From DATARH01 sp963778385 (GTDB taxonomy: Bacteria > Pseudomonadota > Alphaproteobacteria > ATCC43930 > CGMCC-115725), in NCBI GenBank assembly GCA_963778385.1, contig CAVZUA010000041.1, positions 248,001-312,000 on the forward strand: a stretch of 64,000 nucleotides of DNA, written 5' to 3'. Numbering within the stretch: the first letter of the stretch is position 1; every line of letters begins with the position of its first letter. The notes under the pieces are model-generated. The model saw only the letters and a program-made list of their open reading frames with translations. It was not told the origin of the DNA and did no database searches. Shown here piece after piece: positions 54,040 to 63,127 of the stretch. A program made the translations under genes and the position numbers.

Positions 54040-55494
54040 ATGTGGACCGCCAATCTGCGCATCCCGACCGTCGCCATGTTGCTGGCAGCGGGCATCGCCA
54101 TGCTCGCGACGACCGCGCGCGCCGACGAGCAAGCCCCGCTTGCTGGCTCCCCGCCGAGCCAGACGCTGAATTATCGCACCGGCCTCGGCGCCGCTCATGA
54201 ACGCGTGCAACCGGTTTCGCCCTCACCCACTCAAGCCGTCGACGCCGCGCCCGTCGAGCGGCTGTTCGACGACTGGGGCGGCATGCAACCCCGGCTCCAG
54301 GCGCTCGGCATCAACCTGCAATTCAACGCCCTCACCGAGTTCGCCGGGAATGTCACCGGTGGCACGCACCGCGCCTCTTCATTCGCCAACCAGATCGGCT
54401 TCTCGACCGATGTCAACTGGGAGCGGCTCGCCGGCATCACCGGTCTCTCGACGCATACGATCATCGTCAACCGCTCGGGCTCCAACGTGAGTCACTCCTT
54501 CGGCGACAATCTGTTGCCCGTGCAGGAAATTTACGGTTCGGGCGGCAACGTCGCGTTTCATCTCGTTTCCGCCTACGCCCAGGAAACTCTCGACGACGGC
54601 AGGTTCGATGCCGCGCTCGGCCGGATGAATGTCGAGAATGACTTCGCCAGTTCGCCGCTCTATTGCGGTTTCCTGAACAACGCATTGTGCGGCGATCCAA
54701 AATCGCTGCCGGGCGGCGATATCGGGCATAGCGCCTATCCCGATGCGGCCTGGGCGCTGCGGCTCCGGGTGCGTCCGACCCCGGACACCTACCTTGAGAG
54801 CGGCGTCTACGAGGTCAACCAAGGCCTCTACAGCAACGTCAATTTCCGCACCGGCTGGAAGTTCGACGCGTCGCAAGACAGCGGCGTCTACATCCCGGTC
54901 GAGGCCGCCTGGCTGCCGAAATTGGGGGCCGACGAACTGCCCGGCCATTACAAGCTCGGCTTTGGCTACGATACATCGTCGACCTACAAGGATTTCACCA
55001 ACGCCCTCGCGGCCGCCGGGGTGCCGGGCTACGTCGCTCAGACGCATACGGGGAATTTCCAGGGCTGGGCGTTGGCCGACCAAATGCTCATCCGCAACGG
55101 TCCCGGCGACGATACCGGTCTGATCGCGCTCGCCGGCTTTATCCAGAACGATCCGAACAATACCCAGTACGGGCATCAGTATATCGCGGCGTTCCTTGAC
55201 CGCGGCTTCTGGGACGCACGGCCGCAGGACAGCGTCGGCCTCTTATTCACCTATGTCGGTGTGAGCGATCGGCTCGCCGCGGTCGAGCGCATCCAACAGT
55301 CGCTCGGATTGCCGCTATCGAACAGCGCGACCGGGGTACAGTCGCGCGAGATGATTGTCGAAGTGGACTACGACATTCACGTGTATCGCGGCCTGCATTT
55401 CCAGCCGGATTTCCAATATGTGTTTCGGCCCAACGCGCAGGCCAATATCCACGATGCTGCGGTTTTCGGTTTCAGGGCGCGTGTCGAGTTTTGA
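54040..55494 (+). CDS. Carbohydrate-selective porin (OprB family)
   Basis: 484 residues: a signal peptide (AMLLAAGIAMLATTARA), then an OprB barrel domain starting LFDDWGGMQPRLQALGINLQ, with DDGRFDAALGRMNVENDFA and a terminal aromatic F (FRARVEF). It is an outer-membrane channel for sugars, paired with the sugar porter in front. Confidence 0.9.
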   Translation: MWTANLRIPTVAMLLAAGIAMLATTARADEQAPLAGSPPSQTLNYRTGLGAAHERVQPVSPSPTQAVDAAPVERLFDDWGGMQPRLQALGINLQFNALTEFAGNVTGGTHRASSFANQIGFSTDVNWERLAGITGLSTHTIIVNRSGSNVSHSFGDNLLPVQEIYGSGGNVAFHLVSAYAQETLDDGRFDAALGRMNVENDFASSPLYCGFLNNALCGDPKSLPGGDIGHSAYPDAAWALRLRVRPTPDTYLESGVYEVNQGLYSNVNFRTGWKFDASQDSGVYIPVEAAWLPKLGADELPGHYKLGFGYDTSSTYKDFTNALAAAGVPGYVAQTHTGNFQGWALADQMLIRNGPGDDTGLIALAGFIQNDPNNTQYGHQYIAAFLDRGFWDARPQDSVGLLFTYVGVSDRLAAVERIQQSLGLPLSNSATGVQSREMIVEVDYDIHVYRGLHFQPDFQYVFRPNAQANIHDAAVFGFRARVEF

Positions 55495-55742
55495 CGCGCC
55501 AGTTTCACTCACCCTTAAGGATGCCGAAGCCGGAGTGGGAAGCGGCATAGCATTCCGCAAGCATGGCCCTGCCAACGACGGTCAGCGAGCCGGCCCGGCA
55601 ACCGCCGCGCGGTCGTCGGAACCCCGCGCGGTCGCTCGCCTTTTGATGAGGCGCGGCAAGCCGCTATGCGTATATTTCGCGCGCTTGCCGCGCGTCCGAT
55701 ATGATGCAACTTGGATGCCCTCGACCAAGGGAGCAAGCGTTC

Positions 55743-56081
55743 TTGCTTAGGCTCTTCCTCGCTTTCGCTGGCGCAGCGTGCTTTCTCGCCGCGGCCCATG
55801 CGCAGAGTCCGTCGCCACAGAGCGGCGGCCCGATCATCCAAGGGAGCCCCGACGTTTCGGTCGGCGGCAACAGCGCGGCGCGCCAGGGCGACACTACGAA
55901 AAACGGCGGGCCTGTCGTACAAGGCTCACCCGATGTCTTCATCAACGGCAAGCCGGCGGCAACCACGGGCGACAGCACCGCTTGCGGCGGCGCGATTGTC
56001 GGCGGCGCATCGAACGTCTTCGTCAATGGTAAGCCGCTCGCCCGCACCGGCGACAACACGCAAGGCTGCGCGCACCCGTAG
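55743..56081 (+). CDS. Secreted PAAR-like repeat protein
   Basis: About 112 residues from TTG 55743, which has a GGGAG site at good distance; an ATG at 55701 is also in frame. A signal peptide (LLRLFLAFAGAACFLAAAHA) is followed by three PAAR-type repeats: GSPDVSVGGNSAARQGD, GSPDVFINGKPAATTGD, ASNVFVNGKPLARTGDN. PAAR proteins normally cap type VI secretion spikes and lack signal peptides. No other secretion gene was seen, so the role of this form is open. Confidence 0.65.
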   Translation: MLRLFLAFAGAACFLAAAHAQSPSPQSGGPIIQGSPDVSVGGNSAARQGDTTKNGGPVVQGSPDVFINGKPAATTGDSTACGGAIVGGASNVFVNGKPLARTGDNTQGCAHP

Positions 56082-56324
56082 CGTCGCGAATCGGACTTAA
56101 CGACTGGCCGCCGACGCAAGGAATGGTAGGCCGGAATCCGCTTTGACGACATGCGGTGGTGCGCGATGTCCTCCGCAGGAACGTACATGGAACATCGACG
56201 CGCCCGCGCGTCACCGGGGCGTCGAGGACTTCGATGATCTCTCGATTGCTTCCGCTGAAATGTCGCCTATCTTCTTCTGTTGAAAGAGCATCGAACGGTT
56301 GGAACAGAAGGAATACACACAGTT

Positions 56325-56948
56325 ATGGCAGAACCAGTCACGCTAGAAGTGTTCACCGACTACGTCTGACCCTGGTGCTACCTCGCTACCGTGCGTATCG
56401 AAAAACTCAGGCAGACCTACGACATCGAGCCGGTGCTCGTGCATTTCCCGCTGCATCCGGATACCCCGGCGGAGGGACGTGAGATGGCGCCCTGGTATCG
56501 GGAGCGCGGGCGCGATCCCGAGCAGATGTACCAGGAGATGAAGGCGCGGATGGACGCCGAAGGACTGCCCTACGGCAAGCGCACGCACAGCTACAACAGC
56601 CGGCTGGCCCAGGAGCTCGGCAAATGGGCCGACACTCAGCCGGGCGGCGGTGCGGCGTATCACGACGCGGCGTACCGGGCGTACTTTGTCGACTGCCGGA
56701 ACATCGGCGACCCTGAGGTTCTGCTCGATATTGTCGAGAAAGTCGGGCTCGATCCGGTCGAGGCGCGCAAGGTGCTTGAGGAACGCCGGTTCAAGGACGC
56801 AGTCGACGCCGATTGGCAGAAATCGGCGTCGTACGGCGTCACCGGCGTGCCGACCTTTGTCGCCGCGCGTTACGGCGTTGTCGGGGCGCAACCTTACGAG
56901 GCGCTGGCGCAGCTTGTCGAGCGCGTGGGCGCCGTCAAGCGGAGCTGA
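56325..56948 (+). CDS. DsbA/FrnE-family oxidoreductase with in-frame TGA at the first active-site cysteine
   Basis: From ATG 56325 (AAGGA site) the frame reads MAEPVTLEVFTDYV, then TGA (56367-56369), then PWCYLATVRIEKLRQ and a full FrnE-like domain (DAEGLPYGKRTHSYNSRLAQ, SYGVTGVPTFVAARYGVVGA with the cis-proline loop) to 56948, 207 codons. The family has CPWC here, so the TGA stands exactly where the first redox cysteine should be. Options are selenocysteine, a TGC to TGA nonsense change, or a sequencing error. A three-base-pair hairpin (CGC, loop UACCGU, GCG) lies downstream, but it does not fit the bacterial SECIS pattern well. Without readthrough the protein would start at GTG 56391 and lack the motif. 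Confidence 0.7.
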
Positions 56949-58218
56949 CGCCGGGACGGCGCGCGGCCAGTGCCGCGACGATGCTGAGCGCGCCGAACGC
57001 CGCGAGAACGCTCAGCGACGCCTGGTAGCTGCCGGTCCAGTCGCGGAAGCCGCCGGAGATCAGCGGGCCGACCGCCTGCGCCATCACCTGCGCCGACAGC
57101 GCGACGCCGCGGATCGCGCCGAAATTGGCGCGGCCGAAATAGTCGGCCCAGGCGATCGGCAACAGCGTCAGGATGCCGCCGACGCCAAAGCCGAACAGCG
57201 CCGCGGCCAGATAGGCTTCACCTGGCGAGGCAATCCCCTTCATTAGTAGCGGACTGACCGTCAGGAACACGCCGATCGCGGCCATCGGGTAGCGGATTGG
57301 CAGTCGGCGCGGCAGGAAGCCGCAAGCAATGGTCGCCGCAGCCGACATTAGCGAAAAGGTGCTGACGATCGTCGCCGTGATTGCCGGGGCGATGCCGTGC
57401 TCGATCAGGTTTGGCGCCATGTGCAGGCTGATCCCCGCCTGGATCGGGTAGACCAGGACGGTATAGGCGAGCAGCAGCCAGAACGCCGAGCTACGCAAGG
57501 CCTGGGCCCGCGAGAAATCGGGCTCCGGCGCGAGCGGCGCGGCGATTGACGCGGTCGTCACGGCCGGCACGGCGCCGTCGGGATGCAGGCCGATATCCTC
57601 GGGCCGGCGCACCAGCAGCAGCCATGTCGGCAGAAACCCGGCGACCAGGGTCAGCACACCGATCGCCAGCCAGCCGCCGCGCCATGAGCCGTGCAGCATC
57701 GCAAACTGCGCGATCAATGGCATCGTTACCAGGCCCGCCATCTGCGCCAGCGTCGCCACCGATGTCGCGAAACGGCGGCGGGCGACGAACCAGTTGTTAA
57801 CCGCCCCGTAGATGCCGAGCTCGAATGGGCTCGCCCAATTCATCCGCGCAAAGCAGAACAGCACATAGAACATCGCCAGCGATTGCGTCGTCGACAGCAA
57901 CAGCAGCGCGGCGCCGGTGGTCAGCACGGCGTAGCACAGCAACAGCCGCGAGCCGGCGCGATCGAGAAACGGCCCGATGATCGGCGAAATGATCGCCGCG
58001 AGAATCCCGCCGAGCGACACCGCACCCGACAACGCGGTGCGCGACCAGCCGAAATCGTCGATCAGCGGCTTGACGAAAACCGACAGCGTGGAGACCGCCG
58101 GTCCCTGCCGGGCGAACCCCGCAAAGCACAGGCAAGCGAGCACCGCCCAGCCGTAAAAGAACGGCGTGCGTGCCGCAAAAAACGCCGGTAGGCGGGGCGG
58201 GCTGAGAACCTTTTCCAT
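56935..58218 (-). CDS. MFS transporter (OFA/MCT-like)
   Basis: 427 residues, 12 helices. Starts MEKVLSPPRLPAFFAAR; then FFYGWAVLACLCFAGFARQG, the opening of oxalate/formate-type members, and SPIIGPFLDRAGSRLLLC. It has no binding or effector domain. It meets the DsbA-like gene tail to tail with a 14-base overlap, and diverges from the luciferase-like gene. Confidence 0.82.
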   Translation of the reverse strand: MEKVLSPPRLPAFFAARTPFFYGWAVLACLCFAGFARQGPAVSTLSVFVKPLIDDFGWSRTALSGAVSLGGILAAIISPIIGPFLDRAGSRLLLCYAVLTTGAALLLLSTTQSLAMFYVLFCFARMNWASPFELGIYGAVNNWFVARRRFATSVATLAQMAGLVTMPLIAQFAMLHGSWRGGWLAIGVLTLVAGFLPTWLLLVRRPEDIGLHPDGAVPAVTTASIAAPLAPEPDFSRAQALRSSAFWLLLAYTVLVYPIQAGISLHMAPNLIEHGIAPAITATIVSTFSLMSAAATIACGFLPRRLPIRYPMAAIGVFLTVSPLLMKGIASPGEAYLAAALFGFGVGGILTLLPIAWADYFGRANFGAIRGVALSAQVMAQAVGPLISGGFRDWTGSYQASLSVLAAFGALSIVAALAARRPGVSSA

Positions 58219-58294
58219 TCGCTGGGAGGGCCGGCGGCAAACCTGATACAACTCGCCGCCAGAATGTTGCCTCGACCGTAGGAGAGCCAGCGAA

Positions 58295-59233
58295 ATGTCC
58301 CCAAGCATCGGATATCTGCTGCCGACCCGCGAGCGGGTCATGGAAGGCCAGTCCGACGCGGCCCCGCTGCTCGCGCTCGCCGAGCGCGCCGAGGGGCTGG
58401 GGTTCGATTCGATCTGGGTCGGCGATTCGCTGCTCGCGCGGCCGCGCCACGACCCGCTGACTCTGCTCGCCGCGGTCGCCGCGCGCACCACGAAGGCCGA
58501 ATTGGGCACCGCGGTGCTGCTGCCGGCGCTGCGCAATCCCGTCGTGCTGGCGCAGCAGATCGCGACGCTCGACCAGATCAGCCAGGGCCGCTACATCCTC
58601 GGTGTCGGCATCGCCTCCGACAACCCGCCGATCCGTGCCGAGTTTGTCGCCGCCGGCGTGCCGTTCGAGAAGCGCGTCGGCCGTATGCTCGAAGGGCTGC
58701 GCCTGTGCCGCGAGCTGTGGAGCGGCAAGCCGATCAATTGGAACGGCCGCTGGGTGGTCGAGAACAGCGTGCTCGGCCCGGTGCCGCATCGCCCCGGCGG
58801 ACCGCCGATCTGGATTGGCGGCATGGTGCGGGCGGCGCGCGAGCGGGTCGGTCGCCTCTATGACGGCTGGTTCCCCAACGCGCCCGACGCCAAGGGCTGG
58901 GGCGCGCAATTCCGCGAGATCCGAGACATCGCCCGCGAGGCCGGCCGCAAGCCCAATGATGTTGTCGGCGCGATCTACCTGACGCTGACCATCGACGAGG
59001 ACAAGACCCGCGCCGATCAGCGCATGGACGGGTTCATGGAGAACTATTATGGCCAGCCGCCGGCGGCGATGCGCGGCCGCCAGGCTAACTACGCCGGCCC
59101 GGCGGGGGGCGCCGCGGAATGGCTCAAATCCTATGTCGACGAAGGCGCCAGCCACCTGGTGCTGCGCTTCGCCGGCGATGCCGAGCGCAATATGGACACT
59201 GTCGCGCGGCTGCGCGGCGAGCTCGGCTGGTGA
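58295..59233 (+). CDS. Luciferase-like (LLM-class) flavin-dependent oxidoreductase
   Basis: 312 residues, a single bacterial-luciferase-like barrel: ALAERAEGLGFDSIWVGDSL, LGTAVLLPALRNPVVLAQQI and GRYILGVGIASDNPPIRAEF. Such enzymes reduce or hydroxylate small compounds with FMN or F420. The cofactor cannot be chosen from this sequence. It overlaps the next gene by GTGA, so both probably serve one catabolic step. Confidence 0.83.
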   Translation: MSPSIGYLLPTRERVMEGQSDAAPLLALAERAEGLGFDSIWVGDSLLARPRHDPLTLLAAVAARTTKAELGTAVLLPALRNPVVLAQQIATLDQISQGRYILGVGIASDNPPIRAEFVAAGVPFEKRVGRMLEGLRLCRELWSGKPINWNGRWVVENSVLGPVPHRPGGPPIWIGGMVRAARERVGRLYDGWFPNAPDAKGWGAQFREIRDIAREAGRKPNDVVGAIYLTLTIDEDKTRADQRMDGFMENYYGQPPAAMRGRQANYAGPAGGAAEWLKSYVDEGASHLVLRFAGDAERNMDTVARLRGELGW

Positions 59234-60216
59234 GCCTGCCAAGCCTCACCGAGCTCGATGCCGCGGCCGAGCTCGTCCATCAAGTCCTGCCGCCAACGCC
59301 GCAATATCGCTGGCCGCTGCTGTCGGCGCGCGTCGGCGCGGAGCTCTGGGTCAAGCACGAAAACCATACCCCCACCGGCGCGTTCAAACTGCGCGGCGGG
59401 CTGGTCTATCTCAATGACCTGAAACAGTCGCAGCCGGGCATCGCCGGCGTTATCAGCGCGACCACCGGCAATCACGGCCAGAGCATCGCCTATGCCGCGA
59501 CGCGGCTCGGGCTCAAGGCGACAATCGTCGTGCCGCATGGCAACAGCCCGGAGAAGAACCGGGCCATGGCGGGGTTTGGCGCGAATCTTATCGAACACGG
59601 CCACGATTTCCAGGCCGCCTACGAACACGCCATGCAGCGTGCCGACGCGGAGAACCTGCACGCGGTGCGCTCCTTTCACCCGCTGCTGGTACGCGGCGTC
59701 GCGAGCTACGGGCTGGAGCTGTTCCGCGCGGTGCCCGACCTCGACGTCGTGTACGTGCCGGTCGGTCTCGGCAGCGGGATTTGCGGCGTCATCGCCGCAC
59801 GTAAGGCGCTCGGGCTGAAAGCGGAGATCGTCGGCGTCGCTGCCGCCAACGCCGCGACCTACGCGCTGTCCTTCGCCGCCGGGAAACCTATCGCCACCAA
59901 CAGCGCCGACACCTTCGCCGGCGGGCTGGCCGTGCGGGTTCCGGATGAATCGGCGCTCGCCATTATCCGCCGGCATGCGGCGCGTATCGTGACCGTGACC
60001 GAAGCCGAGATGCGCGCGGCCATCCGCATCATCTTCAGTGATACCCACAACATCGCCGAGGGTGCCGGCGCCGCGCCCTTCGCGGCTGCGCTCCAGGAAC
60101 GCGACCGCCTCGCCGGCAAGAAGGTCGCGGTCGTGCAATCGGGCGGCAATATCGACCGCCCGCTCTTTGCCGAGATTTTGGCGGAGCAGGACTATAGCGA
60201 AATCTGTTCAGGTTGA
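59230..60216 (+). CDS. Threonine dehydratase-like PLP-dependent enzyme
   Basis: 328 residues of the fold-type II PLP family. The start is GTG inside the previous stop. The PLP-lysine motif is NHTPTGAFKLRGGLVYL, the loop is SATTGNHGQSIAYAATRLGL and the phosphate-binding glycines are VPVGLGSGICGV. No C-terminal regulatory ACT domain is present, as expected for catabolic forms. Likely deaminates threonine, serine or a related amino acid. Its stop overlaps, tail to tail, the ferritin-like gene at 60208. Confidence 0.85.
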   Translation: MSLPSLTELDAAAELVHQVLPPTPQYRWPLLSARVGAELWVKHENHTPTGAFKLRGGLVYLNDLKQSQPGIAGVISATTGNHGQSIAYAATRLGLKATIVVPHGNSPEKNRAMAGFGANLIEHGHDFQAAYEHAMQRADAENLHAVRSFHPLLVRGVASYGLELFRAVPDLDVVYVPVGLGSGICGVIAARKALGLKAEIVGVAAANAATYALSFAAGKPIATNSADTFAGGLAVRVPDESALAIIRRHAARIVTVTEAEMRAAIRIIFSDTHNIAEGAGAAPFAAALQERDRLAGKKVAVVQSGGNIDRPLFAEILAEQDYSEICSG

Positions 60217-60531
60217 AGCCGGCGGCTCGGCCTTCTCTTCGGCGACCATCACCGCAAGCGGCTCTTCGGTGAAAAGGTACTTGCGCAGATTGGCATCGAG
60301 CGCCGGATCGCGCCGGCGCAGCCATTCGAGTACCATCGCGGCGTGCTCTTTCTCCTCGTCGCGATTGTGCGCGAGGATCGTCTTCAGCTCTTCGTCGGCC
60401 GTCACGGCGACGCGCTGGTCGTAGCAGTCGACCGCCTCGAATTCCTCCATCAGCGAACTGATTGCGCGGTGCTTGTCGACGACTTCGGGGCCGATGGCCG
60501 TCGGGTCTTCGTGGAGATTCTCGCTCGACAC
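60208..60531 (-). CDS. Encapsulated-ferritin (EncFtn)-like protein without an obvious cargo tag
   Basis: 107 residues, mostly two helices: SSLMEEFEAVDCYDQRV carries E32, and AHNRDEEKEHAAMVLEW carries E60 and H63, matching the metal ligands (E32, E62, H65) known for the Rhodospirillum rubrum EncFtn. Known members end in a short tag that directs them into encapsulin; this one ends EEKAEPPAST with no such tag, and no encapsulin gene is in the window. It probably oxidises Fe(II) as a decamer of dimers; storage would need a shell encoded elsewhere. Confidence 0.75.
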   Translation of the reverse strand: MSSENLHEDPTAIGPEVVDKHRAISSLMEEFEAVDCYDQRVAVTADEELKTILAHNRDEEKEHAAMVLEWLRRRDPALDANLRKYLFTEEPLAVMVAEEKAEPPAST

Positions 60532-60694
60532 GGTCTACCTTTCGATTGTGGGCATGCGGCGGGTGCGACGCTCGGCGCGCCGTGCATCTCTAGGTAGATT
60601 TACAAGAAGAGCCGGCCCGGAGTTCCCCGCCCCACCCGTCTTTGTGGTCGACAGCCGGCGATACCGATCGGCCGGTTGAGGCACCGATGGCCGC

Positions 60695-61246
60695 CTAGAC
60701 GCCGAGCGCGGGCGTGCGGTTTTCCAGCTCGATTGTTTCCGTGTAGTGCCACTCGGGGTCGAGTTTGGCCTTGTCGCCCCAGACCCCGCTATCGAGCAGC
60801 GCGCCATACTCGAAGCGCATCACCCCGAGGATGTGGGTGACGGCAGCCCCGTCATCCGACAGCGGCATGTAGATGCGCAGCGAGAACAGGTCGATGTCTT
60901 TTGGCGTGTGGTATTTGTTGCGCGAGAAAAACGGCAGCTTCGAGGTGCACACGGTCCGATAGATGCCCTGGACGAAGCTAAGGCGGTCGTCGGGAAACAA
61001 TTCGTCGGCGATCCGTCCGCTGAAATCGCGACCATACGCCTCGACCAGCGCGGTGCCGACCAGCCGGTAGCGAAACCGCGCGCCGCCATCGATCACGTCG
61101 ATGATCTGCAGATTGGGCAGCACCTTCGGCGGGATTTCCGTAGGATCGATCTCGCTGCGCCGCGGCATCGCTCGCTCGCCGCGCTTGGCGAGCCAATGGG
61201 CCAAAGTCGGGCCCAGGATCGGGTCATCGCGATAATTATAAGCCAT
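60695..61246 (-). CDS. PAS_5-type single-domain protein
   Basis: 183 residues with the layout of the PAS_5 family (mostly alphaproteobacterial): an opening AYNYRDDPILGPTLAHWLAK, then LPNLQIIDVIDGGARFRYRL and GTALVEAYGRDFSGRIADEL. No enzymatic domain is attached. It may be a small sensor or adaptor. Stands alone before the monooxygenase gene. Confidence 0.7.
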   Translation of the reverse strand: MAYNYRDDPILGPTLAHWLAKRGERAMPRRSEIDPTEIPPKVLPNLQIIDVIDGGARFRYRLVGTALVEAYGRDFSGRIADELFPDDRLSFVQGIYRTVCTSKLPFFSRNKYHTPKDIDLFSLRIYMPLSDDGAAVTHILGVMRFEYGALLDSGVWGDKAKLDPEWHYTETIELENRTPALGV

Positions 61247-61321
61247 CGTCTTCCACCGCAGCGGGCGCCGGATGGTTAACCCGGTTTGGTGAAGAACCGG
61301 TAAATTGCCCTGGATCGCCCG

Positions 61322-62569
61322 TTACTGCGCGGCGGCGGGCGTGGTTAGCGGATGCGGCGCGGTGTGGATATGTTCGGGCCGAACGCCGACGCCGACGATC
61401 CGCGCCGGAATGCGGCGCAGGAACGGGAACGTATTGAACAGCCGCATCGGCCAAGGCGCCCTGATCGGCTTTTGGGAGTCGAGAATCTTGTCGATCAGCC
61501 GCTCTTGGACGGTCAGTTGCATTTGCTGGATCACCTTCATCGGGAAGGTGCGGCGTTTCTGGACCTGGTCCAGGTGGTCGGTTGTGAGCCGCCCCTCGCG
61601 CAGCGGCACGGCGAGGATGTTGGCCGCGGCGACCGCGTCCTGCACCGCGAGGTTGACCCCGACCCCGCCGACCGGCGACATCGCATGCGCCGCGTCGCCG
61701 ATGCACAGCAATCCGGGCCGCCACCATTTCCGCAAGCGGTCGACCACGACGGTCAGCAGCTTGATATCGTCCCAGTCCGCCAGCTCGTGGACCCGGTCGG
61801 CGAGGAACGGGGTTAGCCGCACAATGTCGGCTTTGAACGCGTCGAGCCCTCGCGCGCGCAACTCGTCATAGCCGCCTTTGCGGATCAGATAGGCGCATTG
61901 CCAGTAGTCGTTGCGGTTGAGCGTGACCATCATGTGGCCGTAGTTGATCGTGCCGCCGGTCTGTTCCGGATCGCCCGGTTGCCGCGACATCCGCAGCCAC
62001 AACACATCCATCGGGGCGCCGAGGTTCTCGACATGAAACCCAGCGTGCTCGCGCACGATCGAATGCCGGCCGTCAGCGCCAATCACCAAATCCGCGTGGA
62101 ATTCGACCGGCTGCCCTTGAGCGACCGCGCGAAGGCCGACCACCCGGTCACCCTCAACGATCAGGTCGGTCGCCTCTGTTTCCATGCGCAGGTCGAAACC
62201 GGGGTAGCGTTCGCCCTGCTCGGACAGAAAATTCAGAAAATCCCATTGCGGCATCAGAGCGATGAATTTGCAGGCGGTCGGCAAATGGCTGAAATCGGCG
62301 AGCTGAATTTCCGTATCACCAATCAGCACCCGCAGATTGCGGATTTCGTCGTGCCGCACTTTGAGGAACTGGTCGAGCAGCCCGAGCTCGTGCATCAACT
62401 GCAAGGTCGACGGGTGGATCGTGTCGCCGCGAAAGTCACGGAAGAAATCCTTGTGCTTTTCCAATACGGTTACGCTCACCCCGGCGCGCGCGAGCAGGAA
62501 CCCGAGCATGACGCCCGCAGGGCCCCCGCCCGCGATGCAGCAAGTGGTCCGAACCACCGCGTCGGCCAT
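61322..62569 (-). CDS. FAD-dependent monooxygenase (PHBH/UbiH-like)
   Basis: 415 residues: the dinucleotide-binding GGGPAGVMLGFLLARAGVSV at residues 13-32, a DG-type motif VIGADGRHSIVREH in the middle and GDAAHAMSPVGGVGVNLAVQ in the last third. These are the three fingerprints of class A flavin hydroxylases. It should hydroxylate an aromatic or polyene substrate with NAD(P)H and O2. Substrate unknown. Confidence 0.88.
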   Translation of the reverse strand: MADAVVRTTCCIAGGGPAGVMLGFLLARAGVSVTVLEKHKDFFRDFRGDTIHPSTLQLMHELGLLDQFLKVRHDEIRNLRVLIGDTEIQLADFSHLPTACKFIALMPQWDFLNFLSEQGERYPGFDLRMETEATDLIVEGDRVVGLRAVAQGQPVEFHADLVIGADGRHSIVREHAGFHVENLGAPMDVLWLRMSRQPGDPEQTGGTINYGHMMVTLNRNDYWQCAYLIRKGGYDELRARGLDAFKADIVRLTPFLADRVHELADWDDIKLLTVVVDRLRKWWRPGLLCIGDAAHAMSPVGGVGVNLAVQDAVAAANILAVPLREGRLTTDHLDQVQKRRTFPMKVIQQMQLTVQERLIDKILDSQKPIRAPWPMRLFNTFPFLRRIPARIVGVGVRPEHIHTAPHPLTTPAAAQ

Positions 62570-62695
62570 GTCAATTCCCTCCTATGCAGGCAAAGCCGAG
62601 GTGGGTCTAATTTTTCGCGCAACAAGGGGGGCGAAAAACTCACCGGGTGCGTATAAATTTAGAGCGCGAAATCCTTGAGGCATACGGAGCGTATC

Positions 62696-63043
62696 ATGTT
62701 TCGCAACATCACCAAGCCGAGCTGGTTCCGCCGGGCTCTGATGGGGCTGGCGTTCGCCGCGACCGGTGTTCTGACCCTGGCCGCCGGGACCGGGGCTGCC
62801 AACGCGCAATATTACTATCCGGGTTACGGATACCCCTATTACGGCTACCCGTACTATTCCGGGTACTATCCGTCATATGGCTATCCCTATGGCTACGGCT
62901 ATCCGGTCGGCTTCGGCTGGGGTTGGGGCTGGCGCGGCGGATGGCATGGCGGCGGCTGGCACGGCGGTGGTGGCTGGCACGGCGGTGGTGGCTGGCACGG
63001 CGGTGGCGGCTGGCACGGCGGTGGTGGCGGCCACCACCACTAA
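62696..63043 (+). CDS. Exported Gly/Tyr/Trp/His-rich repeat protein
   Basis: 115 residues from ATG 62696 (an upstream in-frame ATG at 62675 is less likely). A signal peptide ends at TGAANA, followed by a Tyr/Pro/Gly stretch (YYYPGYGYPYYGYPYYSGYY) and a C-terminal array of GWHGGG units closing with GGHHH. Low complexity and secreted; the histidines could bind metal. No function is assigned. A strong terminator follows. Confidence 0.6.
   Translation: MFRNITKPSWFRRALMGLAFAATGVLTLAAGTGAANAQYYYPGYGYPYYGYPYYSGYYPSYGYPYGYGYPVGFGWGWGWRGGWHGGGWHGGGGWHGGGGWHGGGGWHGGGGGHHH
62954..63025 (+). repeat. Four 18-base tandem units inside the Gly-rich gene
   Basis: Units of GGCTGGCACGGCGGTGGT, differing by one base in the third copy, encode GWHGGG. 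They are coding, so not a CRISPR-like array. Copy number may vary between strains. Confidence 0.85.
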
Positions 63044-63066
63044 GCCAGTAAACAAGACGAATTTCT

Positions 63067-63096
63067 GGCCGGTCGGTGCACTGACCGGCCGGTTTT
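63067..63096 (+). terminator. Rho-independent terminator after the Gly-rich gene
   Basis: 8-bp perfect stem GGCCGGTC and GACCGGCC with an eight-base loop, followed by GGTTTT and more T's. It lies 24 bases after the stop and ends well before purC. Confidence 0.8.
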
Positions 63097-63127
63097 CGTT
63101 TCGCGCCGCAGCCGTTATACAAGCGCG

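Noticed and set aside
55743..56081. Evidence for a type VI secretion system
   Set aside because: Only the PAAR-like protein is present; no VgrG, Hcp or sheath gene is in the window.
56381..56392. Hairpin 3' of the TGA in the DsbA-like gene as a SECIS element
   Set aside because: Only three base pairs and the loop starts UA without an early G, unlike known bacterial SECIS loops. It is insufficient by itself.
62954..63025. Regular 18-base repeats resembling a repeat array
   Set aside because: No spacers; they encode GWHGGG units in frame, so this is protein low complexity and not CRISPR.
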